From: Actinernus sp. WN-2022 | Taxonomy: Eukaryota > Cnidaria > Anthozoa > Actiniaria > Actinernidae | NCBI GenBank assembly: GCA_030867875.1 | Contig: JAOWCC010001589.1 | Location: 149,083,745 to 149,147,744 of the forward strand | Reading direction: 5' to 3' | DNA length: 64,000 nucleotides | In this document: piece by piece, positions 33,076 through 41,736 of the stretch | How the letters are laid out: each line of letters begins with the position of its first letter | Position numbering within the stretch: the stretch's first letter is position 1 | Made by a program: the position numbers and the translations under genes | The notes under the pieces: model-generated | Told to the model about the DNA's origin: nothing | Database searches by the model: none | What the model saw: only the letters and a program-made list of their open reading frames with translations

Positions 33076-33654
33076 CTAGACGTACTTAGACGTACCTAGA
33101 GCTTCGACAGCTAGAGGTTGTAGTGAGGCATACGTCGTTTTCACAAATCTATCGCCTCGGATATGTATTCTACTTAGGACTTTAGATTGCTTTCCATCTT
33201 GAATCGAGAATCTGGAATCCACCACGTCGCAGCAGATATGCGCTATGTCGATTTCATCTTGGATGGACACTTCGTGCATACCTACTTTTAGTCGCGTAGC
33301 AATCCCATCTTTATTAATACCCATCAGTTTGCAGAGATTTCCACTAAATAGAATCGATTGCTTGACTTCTAGGTTCCAAGCCCTCCTATGATGAGGTTTC
33401 TCGATTGCTATGATGTCAGCACCAACTGCAGGCGCAAAGAATTGTCGAAGGCTCGCCATAGTGTGGTTTCCCTTAGGAACGTCGTACGGGAACCCTATAC
33501 CTTCGGTAGACCACCAGAAGGTAGCATTCTCTGCTAGGTTCCACCAACTATTCTCAATAGTGACCTCGACTAGCGAAACATTCTGTATAAGAATAGGGTT
33601 GTCGAAGTAGACAGTATGGTCGGCCACGGTTGCGGTGACATATAAGAGAACCAT
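33076..33654 (-). CDS. Conserved Polinton-associated protein, possible minor capsid
   Basis: 192 residues from the ATG at 33654, chosen because it follows directly on the shared palindromic promoter; the frame is open further upstream. It reads VEVTIENSWWNLAENATFWW, then DVPKGNHTMASLRQF. The rest is mostly beta-strand-like with no cysteine pattern or membrane helix. Size and composition fit a single-jelly-roll penton-type protein, which Polintons are expected to encode next to the major capsid gene, but I cannot prove this by eye. Divergently transcribed from the gene at 33698. Confidence 0.5.
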   Translation of the reverse strand: MVLLYVTATVADHTVYFDNPILIQNVSLVEVTIENSWWNLAENATFWWSTEGIGFPYDVPKGNHTMASLRQFFAPAVGADIIAIEKPHHRRAWNLEVKQSILFSGNLCKLMGINKDGIATRLKVGMHEVSIQDEIDIAHICCDVVDSRFSIQDGKQSKVLSRIHIRGDRFVKTTYASLQPLAVEALGTSKYV

Positions 33655-33699
33655 CTTATATGTTGAAGGTATAACTATATATACGTATAGCTTCAACAT
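33655..33699. promoter_or_regulatory. Bidirectional palindromic promoter
   Basis: ATGTTGAAG (33660-33668) and CTTCAACAT (33691-33699) form inverse arms around TATA-like sequence (TATAACTATATATACGTATA). Start codons of the divergent genes lie at 33654 (minus) and 33698 (plus), i.e. at the edges of the palindrome. Confidence 0.55.
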
Positions 33700-35452
33700 G
33701 GCAGATGCATGGCAACAGTTCAAGTATCTATTTCCTCACGCCGTACTTAGTTGGTTCGAATCTACTTCCGATAATGTTAATTTCATTGATCGGGGAATGT
33801 CTCATCGCGTGTTCACGGAGGAAGGTCCTCCTACTAAGACGGGAGGTGGTAAATTGATGGGGTGGCTTGGTCGCACTGGTAAGGCTCTCGACACAGCACT
33901 TGGTGGTAAGTCAGCTTACGAGAGCGTACTATTCGCGCGGGAACACGAAGGCCTTTCCAAGCACGATTGGATAGAAGAAAACGATAAGATCGCAACGTTG
34001 AATGCAGATCTATTAGCGAAGTTCGAGAAACGATACCCACATGCAGATCTTCACAAGTTCTATGCCTCTACGGAAGTGAACGGTCCAGACAAATATTCGA
34101 CGAGTATTTGGTTTCGAGATGGAGATTCTAGCTATGTCGTTTACGGCGATGATGTCTCAAAGTTACCTGCAGGCACTCAAAGACGCATCGATGACGCATT
34201 GCAGGGAATGGTTGATGGTTTCCCATCTACGTTGACCCTAGATAAGAGTGCGAAATATCCTATTCGAGCAGTTCCTTTTACCGAACCGGCACAAGATATC
34301 GATCTCACCAAGTTATGGATATACGTCACACCTACGAAGAAGTTCGAAGCAGGCGTTCCAAATATATTCAAGGAGATCGTTGTAAAGCATACGGCAGCAA
34401 AGGAGTCTCGTAGATGGTTATCAGGTCCGGATTTCAAGTACTGGCCTCAACAATTGAATTTCGCAACGTGGTGTGCAACTTCCGGATGTGGAGTATCGTT
34501 GTTCGACCCTACTTTCAAAACATATCCACCAGTCGTTCAGGGGTTCCTACGATTCCATGTTTATTTCACGATACGAAGAATTCTACACGAACTTGGAGCT
34601 CCTCTACCTGGTAACCGTGCTTTCAAGCAACTCGACAATCTCTATAGCAAATCAGTCCTTGAGAAATTGTGCATCGAATTCGGTATATCTCGAACGCCAG
34701 ACTTTCGGTGGGATGGCTTAGGAGACGTCTACGTAAACTCTCATGGAAGAATGGTGAACTATACGGAGAAGTACGCACATAATACTTCATACTCTGCGAA
34801 GTGGCCTGGAGGTGACTTCAAGTTTCCTGAGGAGAGTCGTACGGACTATCAGTTTCCTTTATCGTACATTAGCAATGACAACGGTAAACAGTACAATTGG
34901 TTTACGCCACCAATCGGTAGAGGTTTGACGAACGCTGGGTTAGGTAGATTGAATCGATCTGTCAAAGCTTTTGGATATTGTATTCTAGGCGCTCAAAACG
35001 ATCTTAACGAATCCATCGTAGATAGTTTCAACGTCAAAGAAAAGTTTAAGAGCTTAGTCGAAGGCGCTATTCTCGAAAACGATTTAGTGGTGAGCTACAA
35101 AAACTATCTTACTGCTATAACGACGACGCATAAGAGGCTCGATCTAGCAATAGCTATAGGTGTGCGATTATTGCCAAGCAATCTAGTGTACTATCTTGGT
35201 AAGAAAGATGGCTATAGGAATCCAACCCCGAAAGCCACGAAAGATATGATGCTAGGTACTAACGACATCAATGCAGAAGTCAAAGGACGCCCACCTCCTC
35301 CTATGGAAGGACCACCAGATAAGAAATTAATACCACCTCTCGAGACGCACGAGAAACGAGTTCCTGTACCAAGGGCTATCCCACAACATGAGATTAATCT
35401 CGCAGTGACATCCATTGCCGCAGCTGGAATTGCATGGACGTTGTTTCGTTAA
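33698..35452 (+). CDS. Large unrecognised Polinton protein
   Basis: 584 residues from the ATG at 33698, intact. N-terminal features: AWQQFKYLFPHAVLSWF and a Gly-rich TKTGGGKLMGWLGRTGKAL. The middle is rich in aromatic residues with WP and YW pairs. Near the end is a proline-rich stretch (GRPPPPMEGPP) and a C-terminal hydrophobic helix (INLAVTSIAAAGIAWTLF). No catalytic motif that I recognise. Position between capsid-type genes, and a 4-bp tail-to-tail overlap with the gene at 35449, suggest a structural or entry-related virion component with a C-terminal membrane anchor. This is inference. Confidence 0.6.
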   Translation: MADAWQQFKYLFPHAVLSWFESTSDNVNFIDRGMSHRVFTEEGPPTKTGGGKLMGWLGRTGKALDTALGGKSAYESVLFAREHEGLSKHDWIEENDKIATLNADLLAKFEKRYPHADLHKFYASTEVNGPDKYSTSIWFRDGDSSYVVYGDDVSKLPAGTQRRIDDALQGMVDGFPSTLTLDKSAKYPIRAVPFTEPAQDIDLTKLWIYVTPTKKFEAGVPNIFKEIVVKHTAAKESRRWLSGPDFKYWPQQLNFATWCATSGCGVSLFDPTFKTYPPVVQGFLRFHVYFTIRRILHELGAPLPGNRAFKQLDNLYSKSVLEKLCIEFGISRTPDFRWDGLGDVYVNSHGRMVNYTEKYAHNTSYSAKWPGGDFKFPEESRTDYQFPLSYISNDNGKQYNWFTPPIGRGLTNAGLGRLNRSVKAFGYCILGAQNDLNESIVDSFNVKEKFKSLVEGAILENDLVVSYKNYLTAITTTHKRLDLAIAIGVRLLPSNLVYYLGKKDGYRNPTPKATKDMMLGTNDINAEVKGRPPPPMEGPPDKKLIPPLETHEKRVPVPRAIPQHEINLAVTSIAAAGIAWTLFR

Positions 35453-36540
35453 CGGCGTTTGTATTGCTCCACTACGAAGACCACTGCTGCTACGATTAAC
35501 AACCAAATGTTGTTTGCTAAGACTCCAACGACGTCAGCAGCCATACTGAATATGAAACTCGCAATTGGCCCAATCATCTTAGGTAGAATCTCTTCTAACT
35601 TTTTACCTATTGCTTTTAAGGCTTTGGCAGTTGTTTTAGCAGCTGCTTTGGCAGCATCTCCAACTCCCGGTACTATCTCGGGAACTGCCTTTGTCAGATT
35701 GGAAACTATTACGCCGATCACAGTACTTACCGCAGCTACCACGCTAATTATACTGACTCCATACTTCTTGAAGATGGTTCTTATACGATCCCTAAGTGGC
35801 ATACGTTCTACCATAGCTTCTTCTATTCGTTCTAGGACTGCTAGCTCCTCCTGAGCGGTCCTTATTTCGTTAGTAGCATTCTCTTTCTGAGTTTCAGTAA
35901 ACGTAGGGTCTTTGAGTATTTCTTCATTCCGTTTGATCCTCTCACTCAATTGATCTTCAGCTACTATGACTTGCTTTACCATTTCTACCCTCGGAGGTCC
36001 TAGGACTTCTTTGAGACCTTTCCCAATCCTCGCATATAACTCGCCCTTCGTGGTGGTCAAGGGGATAGGTTTATTTTTGCTTCCATACTCGTGGATAGCG
36101 ACTCTACCGTCAGACATGGTTGCCATCTCGAGATGGCCACCTCGAATTCCCACATCTGGATATCGTTCCCAGACGGCCTCGAACATCTCCTGTTTCGCAG
36201 CGTCTGATAAGCCTTGTTCGAAGACCACGTTTCTAGCGCTGAATTTAGGAGGTTTCTCATCTTCCAGATTTTTCATGATTCTTTGATGTCTAGAAGCGTT
36301 CGATTCCGGATCCGTGATCGAATCTATGTAATCATTCATAGAAAACGAGGTTTCCTGATCCTTCGGTCTAGCACCTTCTAGGGTGTAGTTGCGTCTGGTT
36401 TTCATTGGGACCATTTCTCCTGACTCTTCTGGAAAGAGACGTTTCCACTCCTCCTCCACATCGATAGCATCGTCATCGTCGTAGTCTTTTCCTCTTTCAG
36501 CTTCATCAGTTCTTTCCTCATACCTCCCATCAAAGGCCAT
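35449..36540 (-). CDS. Conserved coiled-coil/membrane protein of cnidarian Polinton-like elements
   Basis: 363 residues from ATG 36540 (the frame is open to 36600, but 36540 is placed symmetrically with the capsid start around the shared promoter). Acidic N-terminus (DYDDDDAIDVEEEW); charged coiled coil at about 220-270 (EDQLSERIKRNEEILKD...). The C-terminal third has several hydrophobic segments: GVSIISVVAAVSTVIGVIVS, an Ala/Lys-rich linker, IGPIASFIFSMAADVVGVL and NNIWLLIVAAVVFVVEQYKR. I recognise the C-terminal layout from many cnidarian predicted proteins but know no function. A multipass virion or host-membrane protein is likely. Confidence 0.6.
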   Translation of the reverse strand: MAFDGRYEERTDEAERGKDYDDDDAIDVEEEWKRLFPEESGEMVPMKTRRNYTLEGARPKDQETSFSMNDYIDSITDPESNASRHQRIMKNLEDEKPPKFSARNVVFEQGLSDAAKQEMFEAVWERYPDVGIRGGHLEMATMSDGRVAIHEYGSKNKPIPLTTTKGELYARIGKGLKEVLGPPRVEMVKQVIVAEDQLSERIKRNEEILKDPTFTETQKENATNEIRTAQEELAVLERIEEAMVERMPLRDRIRTIFKKYGVSIISVVAAVSTVIGVIVSNLTKAVPEIVPGVGDAAKAAAKTTAKALKAIGKKLEEILPKMIGPIASFIFSMAADVVGVLANNIWLLIVAAVVFVVEQYKRR

Positions 36541-36574
36541 GTTAGACATAACTATATATATAGTTATATTCAAC
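36541..36574. promoter_or_regulatory. Perfectly symmetric bidirectional promoter
   Basis: The 20-bp perfect palindrome ATAACTATATATATAGTTAT (36548-36567) is flanked by CATGTT on one side and AACATG on the other. The start codons of the two divergent genes (36540 minus, 36575 plus) are each 17.5 bp from the centre of symmetry. Confidence 0.6.
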
Positions 36575-37810
36575 ATGATCTCATCAAAGTTGGATCCCAC
36601 ACAAGCACGAAGAGAGCCTCATGCACTCAAGGCTCCACGAGACTTGTATAGGAAAACTTTCACTCGATCATCTGCCAATCCAGGTGAGACTCTATACGTA
36701 GAAGTCCCAAAGCTAGCAGAAGGTGTAGTACTAGTACCTGGCAGCCTAGCGCTATTGGGCGACATCGTACTATCTGGTGGACATGCGAATAACAGAGTCG
36801 TTTCGAACGTTGGACGCTGCTTGGTCATGCGTAGAATCTGTAGGATGGGAGCTGAAACAGTAGAAGACCTTGTCAGGCCAGACCTCCTACAAACGTACTC
36901 CGATGTATACCTATCTACGCAGGAGAGAGAGTCTAGAGTACAACAAGGCATTCAATCAGAGAACGTAAACAAGCTACGATCGAAAGCTGGTGACGCAAGT
37001 ACTTCGTCTGCTGCAGACAACGCGCTCCTAGCTGCATGTAGTTCCAAGTATAGGATTCCATTAGATGTCGACATTCTGACACAACATGGAGTTCTATATC
37101 CATATGTCCTAGGAAATACCATTACATTCGAGTTGACTCTAGCGCCTGCCAACGAGGTCGTAATTGGATCGGATACGACGAAGATAGGTACCTACCAACT
37201 TACCAACATCCAACTAGAATACGAAGCAATCAGGGACGGAACGCTGGCTAGTAGTGCACTTCACAAATACGAAATAGGTACTGCATTCCTATACAACTAC
37301 GCCGTTCACTTCAAGACAGTAGATATCGCTAAAACATCCGATACTTTGATATCTCAAAACGTCAATGTTCCACGACGATCCTTTGCTGGACTACTTCTAC
37401 TATTCATAGATCCACCTACCATTGGCACGCGAGATAGTGAAGCATTCTCGAATCCAGATATCTTGAAGGTAGAAGTAGATGTTAACGGGATTCCCAACAG
37501 ACTCTTTCCAAGCGGCATGCTTCCCCTAGATTTCTGGGAGGCTGCAAAAGGCTGGTTTGGTACACCCAATACTTCCATGACTCCAAAGAAGTTCTTTGAA
37601 AATAGATTCGCTATCCTAATCGATTGTCGCACAGCAAAAGATTCCACCGTTCATGGTGATGGCTTGGCACAAACCGGCAGTGGGAAGGACATCGACATTC
37701 GCATACATAGAACTGCGAAGGGAAGTGGAAATGTGAAAATGCACGTCTACGTCCTTGCGGATGCTCAGGTCACGATATTGAACAGATCTCTGCAGAGTAT
37801 ATTATACTGA
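36575..37810 (+). CDS. Probable major capsid protein (double jelly-roll type)
   Basis: 411 residues from ATG 36575. Mostly beta-strand-like sequence, with ETLYVEVPKLAEGVVLVPGS early, then LYPYVLGNTITFELTLAP and YQLTNIQLEYEAIRDG in the middle. The 'ITFELTL...Y.L.NI.LEYE' block is what I associate with hexon-like capsid proteins of Polinton/adintovirus-like elements. The size is close to that of a small double-jelly-roll MCP. The stop overlaps the ATPase start (TGATG), the classic capsid-ATPase neighbourhood. The frame is intact. Fold prediction would be decisive. Confidence 0.65.
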   Translation: MISSKLDPTQARREPHALKAPRDLYRKTFTRSSANPGETLYVEVPKLAEGVVLVPGSLALLGDIVLSGGHANNRVVSNVGRCLVMRRICRMGAETVEDLVRPDLLQTYSDVYLSTQERESRVQQGIQSENVNKLRSKAGDASTSSAADNALLAACSSKYRIPLDVDILTQHGVLYPYVLGNTITFELTLAPANEVVIGSDTTKIGTYQLTNIQLEYEAIRDGTLASSALHKYEIGTAFLYNYAVHFKTVDIAKTSDTLISQNVNVPRRSFAGLLLLFIDPPTIGTRDSEAFSNPDILKVEVDVNGIPNRLFPSGMLPLDFWEAAKGWFGTPNTSMTPKKFFENRFAILIDCRTAKDSTVHGDGLAQTGSGKDIDIRIHRTAKGSGNVKMHVYVLADAQVTILNRSLQSILY

Positions 37811-38433
37811 TGGATTCTCTCGTAGAGCACGTGCCGTTCAACGCACTCATAGTCGGTCCGACGAATTGTGGGAAGACTGCGTTTCTCATAGAACAACTTC
37901 GTGGATCATTTCGTGGAAAGTTCGATTACATAGTACTGATTTGTCCTACGTATGCCCACAACAAAACTTATCGTGGATTTGCAAATCGAGATCCTCGTTT
38001 CTTCGTCATGTCACCACCGCAGGATGCCATCGATGCTACTTTGAGTATTTGCGCAACATTTTGGTCAGGTACCAATACTCTATTGATTCTCGATGATTGC
38101 GCCGCATCGAAGGACGTCAAGAAACGAACTGACAAGCTAGTGGACTTAGCCTTTTCTGCACGACATATAGGGCTTTCCGTTTGGGTGCTGTCCCAACAAC
38201 TAACGAGCATATGTAAACCCTTCCGTGAGAACGTAGCTATCGTAGTAGCATTCCATACAGCATCGGCCGTAGATGGCAAAAGGATATTTGAGGATTATGG
38301 AGGCTCGCAAGAATGCAAAGAGTTACGAACGATACTTGGATCCCATAAGTTCGCTCGCATGTGCTTCTGTCTCCGCCATTCTTTCGAGGTAGTGTTAGAG
38401 CTCCCAGCACCTACAACATATTATCATGGATAA
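37810..38433 (+). CDS. A32-like (FtsK/HerA) genome-packaging ATPase
   Basis: 207 residues. Walker A is ALIVGPTNCGKTAFLI (residues about 12-27), Walker B is TNTLLILDDCAA (about 93-104), and a sensor region follows at LSVWVLSQQLTSICKPFREN. Length and motif spacing fit the compact A32-type packaging ATPases of Polintons and large DNA viruses, which pump DNA into capsids. Its start overlaps the capsid-gene stop, and its end overlaps the next start (ATGGATAAAG at 38426) by 8 bp, so these genes are probably one transcript. The frame is intact. Confidence 0.85.
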   Translation: MDSLVEHVPFNALIVGPTNCGKTAFLIEQLRGSFRGKFDYIVLICPTYAHNKTYRGFANRDPRFFVMSPPQDAIDATLSICATFWSGTNTLLILDDCAASKDVKKRTDKLVDLAFSARHIGLSVWVLSQQLTSICKPFRENVAIVVAFHTASAVDGKRIFEDYGGSQECKELRTILGSHKFARMCFCLRHSFEVVLELPAPTTYYHG

Positions 38434-38974
38434 AGAAATACTCGAGATATTCGGTGAGGATGTAACAGGCCCACCACCAACCGACCTAGACGTTGCATCG
38501 GACAATCGTGAATCACTTTCGATCTTAGCCGCAACAGGCGTAACGAAAGAATACTTAGGTAAGAACTTTTCCCTAGGAGACGTCTCTAGACTTCCTGAGA
38601 AAGAAGTAGACAAGTTGTATAGGAGGTATCAGGCCGTTCTAGCTCAGCAAGTAACGAAAGGCTTAGTCGACGGCGTGACGCGTCTAGCTACCCGCCTAGT
38701 TGCCTACCTAGTACCAATAGATTCTCAAGAAGCCCTAATCAAGGACCTACAAGAAGACCCTCTAGTCCGCAACGAAATCAGTGCTGCAACTGGCCTACTA
38801 TCGCTTAAGGCAGGTCGCCTTGTAGCTCTAGCTAGCGTCCTATTTCACATATCTGGCCACGTAGTCATTCCTGGCACAACTGTTGAACCTTCGCATATAC
38901 CTACTATATCGAATCAAGATGGAAGGACAGACGGATCAGATAACTGCGAATCCTCCGACGACTGTACCAACTAA
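38426..38974 (+). CDS. Conserved small Polinton protein of unknown function
   Basis: 182 residues. Core: VTKEYLGKNFSLGDVSRLPE, KEVDKLYRRYQAVLAQQ, then GRLVALASVLFHISGHVV with a hydrophobic helix. The 'DVSRLPEKEVDKLYRRYQ...GL...L..L...LV...' layout recurs beside the ATPase in cnidarian elements, from memory. The C-terminal 35 residues (from about PGTTVEPSHIPT) lie in a segment that is duplicated at 39185-39290, and the next gene starts inside this tail in another frame. Confidence 0.55.
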   Translation: MDKEILEIFGEDVTGPPPTDLDVASDNRESLSILAATGVTKEYLGKNFSLGDVSRLPEKEVDKLYRRYQAVLAQQVTKGLVDGVTRLATRLVAYLVPIDSQEALIKDLQEDPLVRNEISAATGLLSLKAGRLVALASVLFHISGHVVIPGTTVEPSHIPTISNQDGRTDGSDNCESSDDCTN

Positions 38975-39317
38975 GGTAGAAGATCCAAAGCGCGCTACGG
39001 CTGGAAAAGAACTACGCAAAGAGAAAGGTTGGTTCGAAAGCGCACCTACTAATGTTGTCTTCGCAGTCATCGACGCAGGCGACATACTGGTCGACATGAG
39101 CGCTTTCTTAGTTGGCACAGGCGTCTTATTGTTTTGTACAGGCGCTTTATTGGTTGGTATAGGCGACATACTGATCGAAGCGTTCATTCCTGGTACAACT
39201 GTTGAACCTTCACTAGTACTTACTATATCGAATCAAGATGGAAGAAGCGGACCAGATAACTGCGAACCCTCCGACGACTGCACCAACTAAGGTAAAAAAC
39301 CCAAAGCGCGTTGCAGC
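38866..39317 (+). repeat. Duplicated segment, copies at 38866-39000 and 39184-39317
   Basis: Both copies start CATTCCTGGxACAACTGTTG, carry ACTATATCGAATCAAGATGG and end in CAACTAAGGTAxAA...CCAAAGCGCG. They are about 85-90% alike. Each copy holds the 3' end of one gene and the 5' end of the next in a different frame, so duplication reproduced a gene boundary. Confidence 0.75.
38919..39290 (+). CDS. Small membrane protein created within a segment duplication
   Basis: 123 residues from ATG 38919. Thr/Pro-rich N-terminus (QITANPPTTVPTKVEDPKR), basic linker, and then two to three hydrophobic segments (LVDMSAFLVGTGVLLFCTGA, LLVGIGDILIEAFIPG). It ends with the duplicated tail (ISNQDGR...SDDCTN) shared with the C-terminus of 38426-38974. 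Overlaps the previous gene by 56 bp. I do not recognise the family. Confidence 0.5.
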   Translation: MEGQTDQITANPPTTVPTKVEDPKRATAGKELRKEKGWFESAPTNVVFAVIDAGDILVDMSAFLVGTGVLLFCTGALLVGIGDILIEAFIPGTTVEPSLVLTISNQDGRSGPDNCEPSDDCTN

Positions 39318-39576
39318 CTGAAAGGCACTAGCATTAAGCAACAAGCTCGCTAGAGAAGCTCAGAAGAGAGAGTTGACGCGCGAAAGCGAATCATGCAACG
39401 TAGAGAAAGGTCGGTTCGAAAACCTAGCTATCCTCGCAGTCATCGGTACTGGCGCTACATTGGTTGGCACGTACTATACGTACAAGAAGTATGTAGATGG
39501 CAATAAGCGTGTTGTCGCCGTTAGCACGACACAACCTGCAGCTCCGGCAAAGCCAACGGCACTAGACATGGAGTAA
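39238..39576 (+). pseudogene. Small membrane protein gene with in-frame TGA
   Basis: The second copy of the duplicated start (EEADQITANPPTTAPTKV) continues in frame through a TGA at about 39319-39321 to a basic linker. It then reaches a single hydrophobic helix (NLAILAVIGTGATLVGTYYT) and ends KPTALDME. The downstream part alone could start at an internal ATG or be dead. Function unknown. Confidence 0.5.
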
Positions 39577-39613
39577 CTCTTAGAGACTAGAGACCATACT
39601 TATATATGTCGAG

Positions 39614-39823
39614 ATGGATAAAGAATTGATGAAGACGGCAACCGATGCATCTATAATTGTTGGACTCGCTTCTGGTATTGGGTGGATCGTAAAAAAGACT
39701 ACCAAGGAATCTATGCTTAGCGATCCTTCTTCTTCCCTAGTGAATTACGCAAAGTGGACTGCCGTGATACTTGGTAGCTTATACGCGAAACAATATCTTG
39801 AGAAACAAAAGATCATACCATAA
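39614..39823 (+). CDS. Small two-helix membrane protein
   Basis: 69 residues: TDASIIVGLASGIGWIVKKT and YAKWTAVILGSLYAKQYLEK are hydrophobic helices with basic flanks. An upstream CTTATATATGTCGAG (39599-39613) resembles the TATA-type promoters of the element. Its TAA overlaps the next start (TAATGG). Unknown function. Confidence 0.5.
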   Translation: MDKELMKTATDASIIVGLASGIGWIVKKTTKESMLSDPSSSLVNYAKWTAVILGSLYAKQYLEKQKIIP

Positions 39824-40248
39824 TGGCAGCAGCAATTGCTATGACAGTTTTCGGCGCTGTTTTGAATGCGACGGCATTTACTGGTGGTGGCATACTAGCT
39901 AGAATGATTGGAAAGGGTGATACAGATACGGAACGAGAGAGACACGATAGGGCCATCGAAAGACAAGAATCTGAAATGGCAGCGTATAGAACCGAACGTC
40001 AAAGATTATACGACTTTGCACAAAATCAGGAAGGTCTTGAACGCGACGCATACAACGTTCAAAGAGATACCAACAAAGCCTTCGTGCAATCCGATAAGTT
40101 ACGGAAGGCGCTAGAACGGCTCGAAGGGATGAAAGAACCCAGCTTATCTGACTACTACCGACCCTCAAACAATCAGAAGACTGGTAAGTTGCTCTACGTC
40201 GGTGGTGGAATGCTAGGCGCTGGATACGCTATTAGTAGATGGTTATAG
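39823..40248 (+). CDS. Conserved small protein with coiled coil between two hydrophobic ends
   Basis: 141 residues. N-terminal hydrophobic helix (AIAMTVFGAVLNATAFTGGG), then a charged coiled coil (TDTERERHDRAIERQESEMA...RLYDFAQNQ), a conserved-looking PSLSDYYRPSNNQKTGKLLY, and a C-terminal hydrophobic helix. The 'ERxRHDxAIE...LSDYYxPS' pattern recurs in cnidarian Polinton-like elements, from memory. It overlaps the preceding stop by one base (TAATG) and probably shares its transcript. Confidence 0.6.
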   Translation: MAAAIAMTVFGAVLNATAFTGGGILARMIGKGDTDTERERHDRAIERQESEMAAYRTERQRLYDFAQNQEGLERDAYNVQRDTNKAFVQSDKLRKALERLEGMKEPSLSDYYRPSNNQKTGKLLYVGGGMLGAGYAISRWL

Positions 40249-40580
40249 AAACGTACTAGGTACTACTACTAAGCTACTACTAAGCTACTACTAAGCTACT
40301 ACTAAGCTACTACTAAGCTACTACTAAGCTACTACTAAGCTACTACTAGGTTACTACTAGGTTACTACTAGGTTACTACTAGGTTACTACTAGCTACTAC
40401 TAGGTTACTACTAAGCTACTACTAAGCTACTACTAAGCTACTACTAAGCTACTACTAAGCTACTACTAAGCTACTACTAAGCTACTACTAGCTACTACTA
40501 AGTTACTACTAAGCTACTACTAAGTTACTACTAAGCTACTACTAAGTTACTACTAAGTTACTACTTAAGTCACTACTAAA
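40249..40580 (+). repeat. 11-bp minisatellite (CTACTACTAAG and variants), about 29 units
   Basis: Units CTACTACTAAG, TTACTACTAGG and TTACTACTAAG run head to tail between the last small gene and the integrase. The period is close to one DNA helical turn. TAG/TAA stops occur in it, so it is not coding in the main frames. Confidence 0.9.
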
Positions 40581-40655
40581 AAACGAAAGAAAAAAAAGGA
40601 AAAAAGAAAGGAATGAGGCCTGGTTCTTATTCTTTTTTTTTCTTTTTTTTTTTCA
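40575..40655. terminator. A-tract/T-tract hairpin before the integrase gene
   Basis: The purine tract GAAAGAAAAAAAAGGAAAAA and AAGGAATGAGG are followed by a roughly complementary TTATTC and T-rich tract (40628-40652). The layout matches 31241-31313 and may mark a transcript end. Function inferred only. Confidence 0.35.
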
Positions 40656-40671
40656 TCTGTTGAAGGTTAGA

Positions 40672-41736
40672 ATGTATAGATGTATGATGGATTCTAAACT
40701 TGCGAATATCTTCTATGGGCCTATGGGCTATTGGAAAGGTCACTCTGCAATTGGTAAGCTATCGGTAGCAGCGAAAGCATCAGAAGACGTAGCTAGGAGT
40801 TGGTTGGAAAAGCAATCTATGTGGCAAATATATCTACCACCACCAAAACACATTCCACGACCGCATTGGACTGTATCGAAACCAAATGAAGTCCACCAAG
40901 CTGATTTGATATTCTTACCACACGATCGTCCTGGACGTGGAAGGAAACTATATAAGTATGCATTAGTGGTAATCGACGTAGCTTCTCGATACAAAGAAGC
41001 CGAACCTTTGGCATCTAAAGATAGTGGTGAAGTTGCTGCTGCATTCGAACGAATCTACAAACGTAGTCCACTCGAATGGCCAAAGACGTTGCAAGTAGAT
41101 CCTGGTAGAGAATTCATGGGACGTATGTCTGAAACTCTAGAACTACATGGTACGAAAGTTCAACGAGGCGAGGCTGGTAATCATAGAGCGCAAGGCTTCG
41201 TAGAACGAGCGAATAGAACACTAGCCGAGAGATTGTTTGGGTACCAATATGCACAAGAGATGGTACTTACTTCAGAAGGATCAGATGTGCGTAGTAGAGA
41301 ATGGGTAGTTCGTTTACCAATGGTTATCAAAGCCCTGAACAGTGAGGTGACTCGACTTACTGGAAAGGAGCCTTCGAATTCCGTAGTGACGTAACAAGTA
41401 GATCTGAAGACTCCTACGTATTCGCGCACCGTTGGATTGAGAGAAGAGCGCCTACCATTCGACGTCTTAGTTCGATATCTCTACGCACCAGGAGAATTGG
41501 AAGGGGGTGAAAAACGTAGAGCTACTGATCCTGTGTGGAGTTTACAGATATACGCTATTTCGCGAAGTGTAATATCTTCGGGGCAGCCTGTGCTGTACTA
41601 CCTTGCGAAGCGAGAAGGGGAGAAGGACGCACCCAAACGTGGATTCGTTCGTGAAGAGCTACAAGTCGTTCCACCAGATACGGAACTACCACCAAGAGGT
41701 ATTCTGTTCGTGCCTAATTTAGCAGCTCGTAAATGA
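40672..41736 (+). pseudogene. Polinton retroviral-type (rve) integrase with one in-frame stop
   Basis: First ATG at 40672. The core shows HQADLIFLPHDRPGRGRKLY (Asp 1), TLQVDPGREFMG (Asp 2) and GFVERANRTLAERL (Glu), the DDE triad of the Polinton integrase. The frame meets TAA at 41392-41394, just after LTGKEPSNSVVT. It then continues in the same frame (from 41395) to a C-terminal domain containing VRYLYAPGELEGGEKRRATD and RGFVREELQVVPPDTELPPR, the expected SH3-like end. So one stop interrupts an otherwise complete gene. Its 3' end overlaps the polymerase 3' end by 23 bp, tail to tail. It would cut and join the element's ends at a target, giving 6-bp duplications. Confidence 0.8.
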
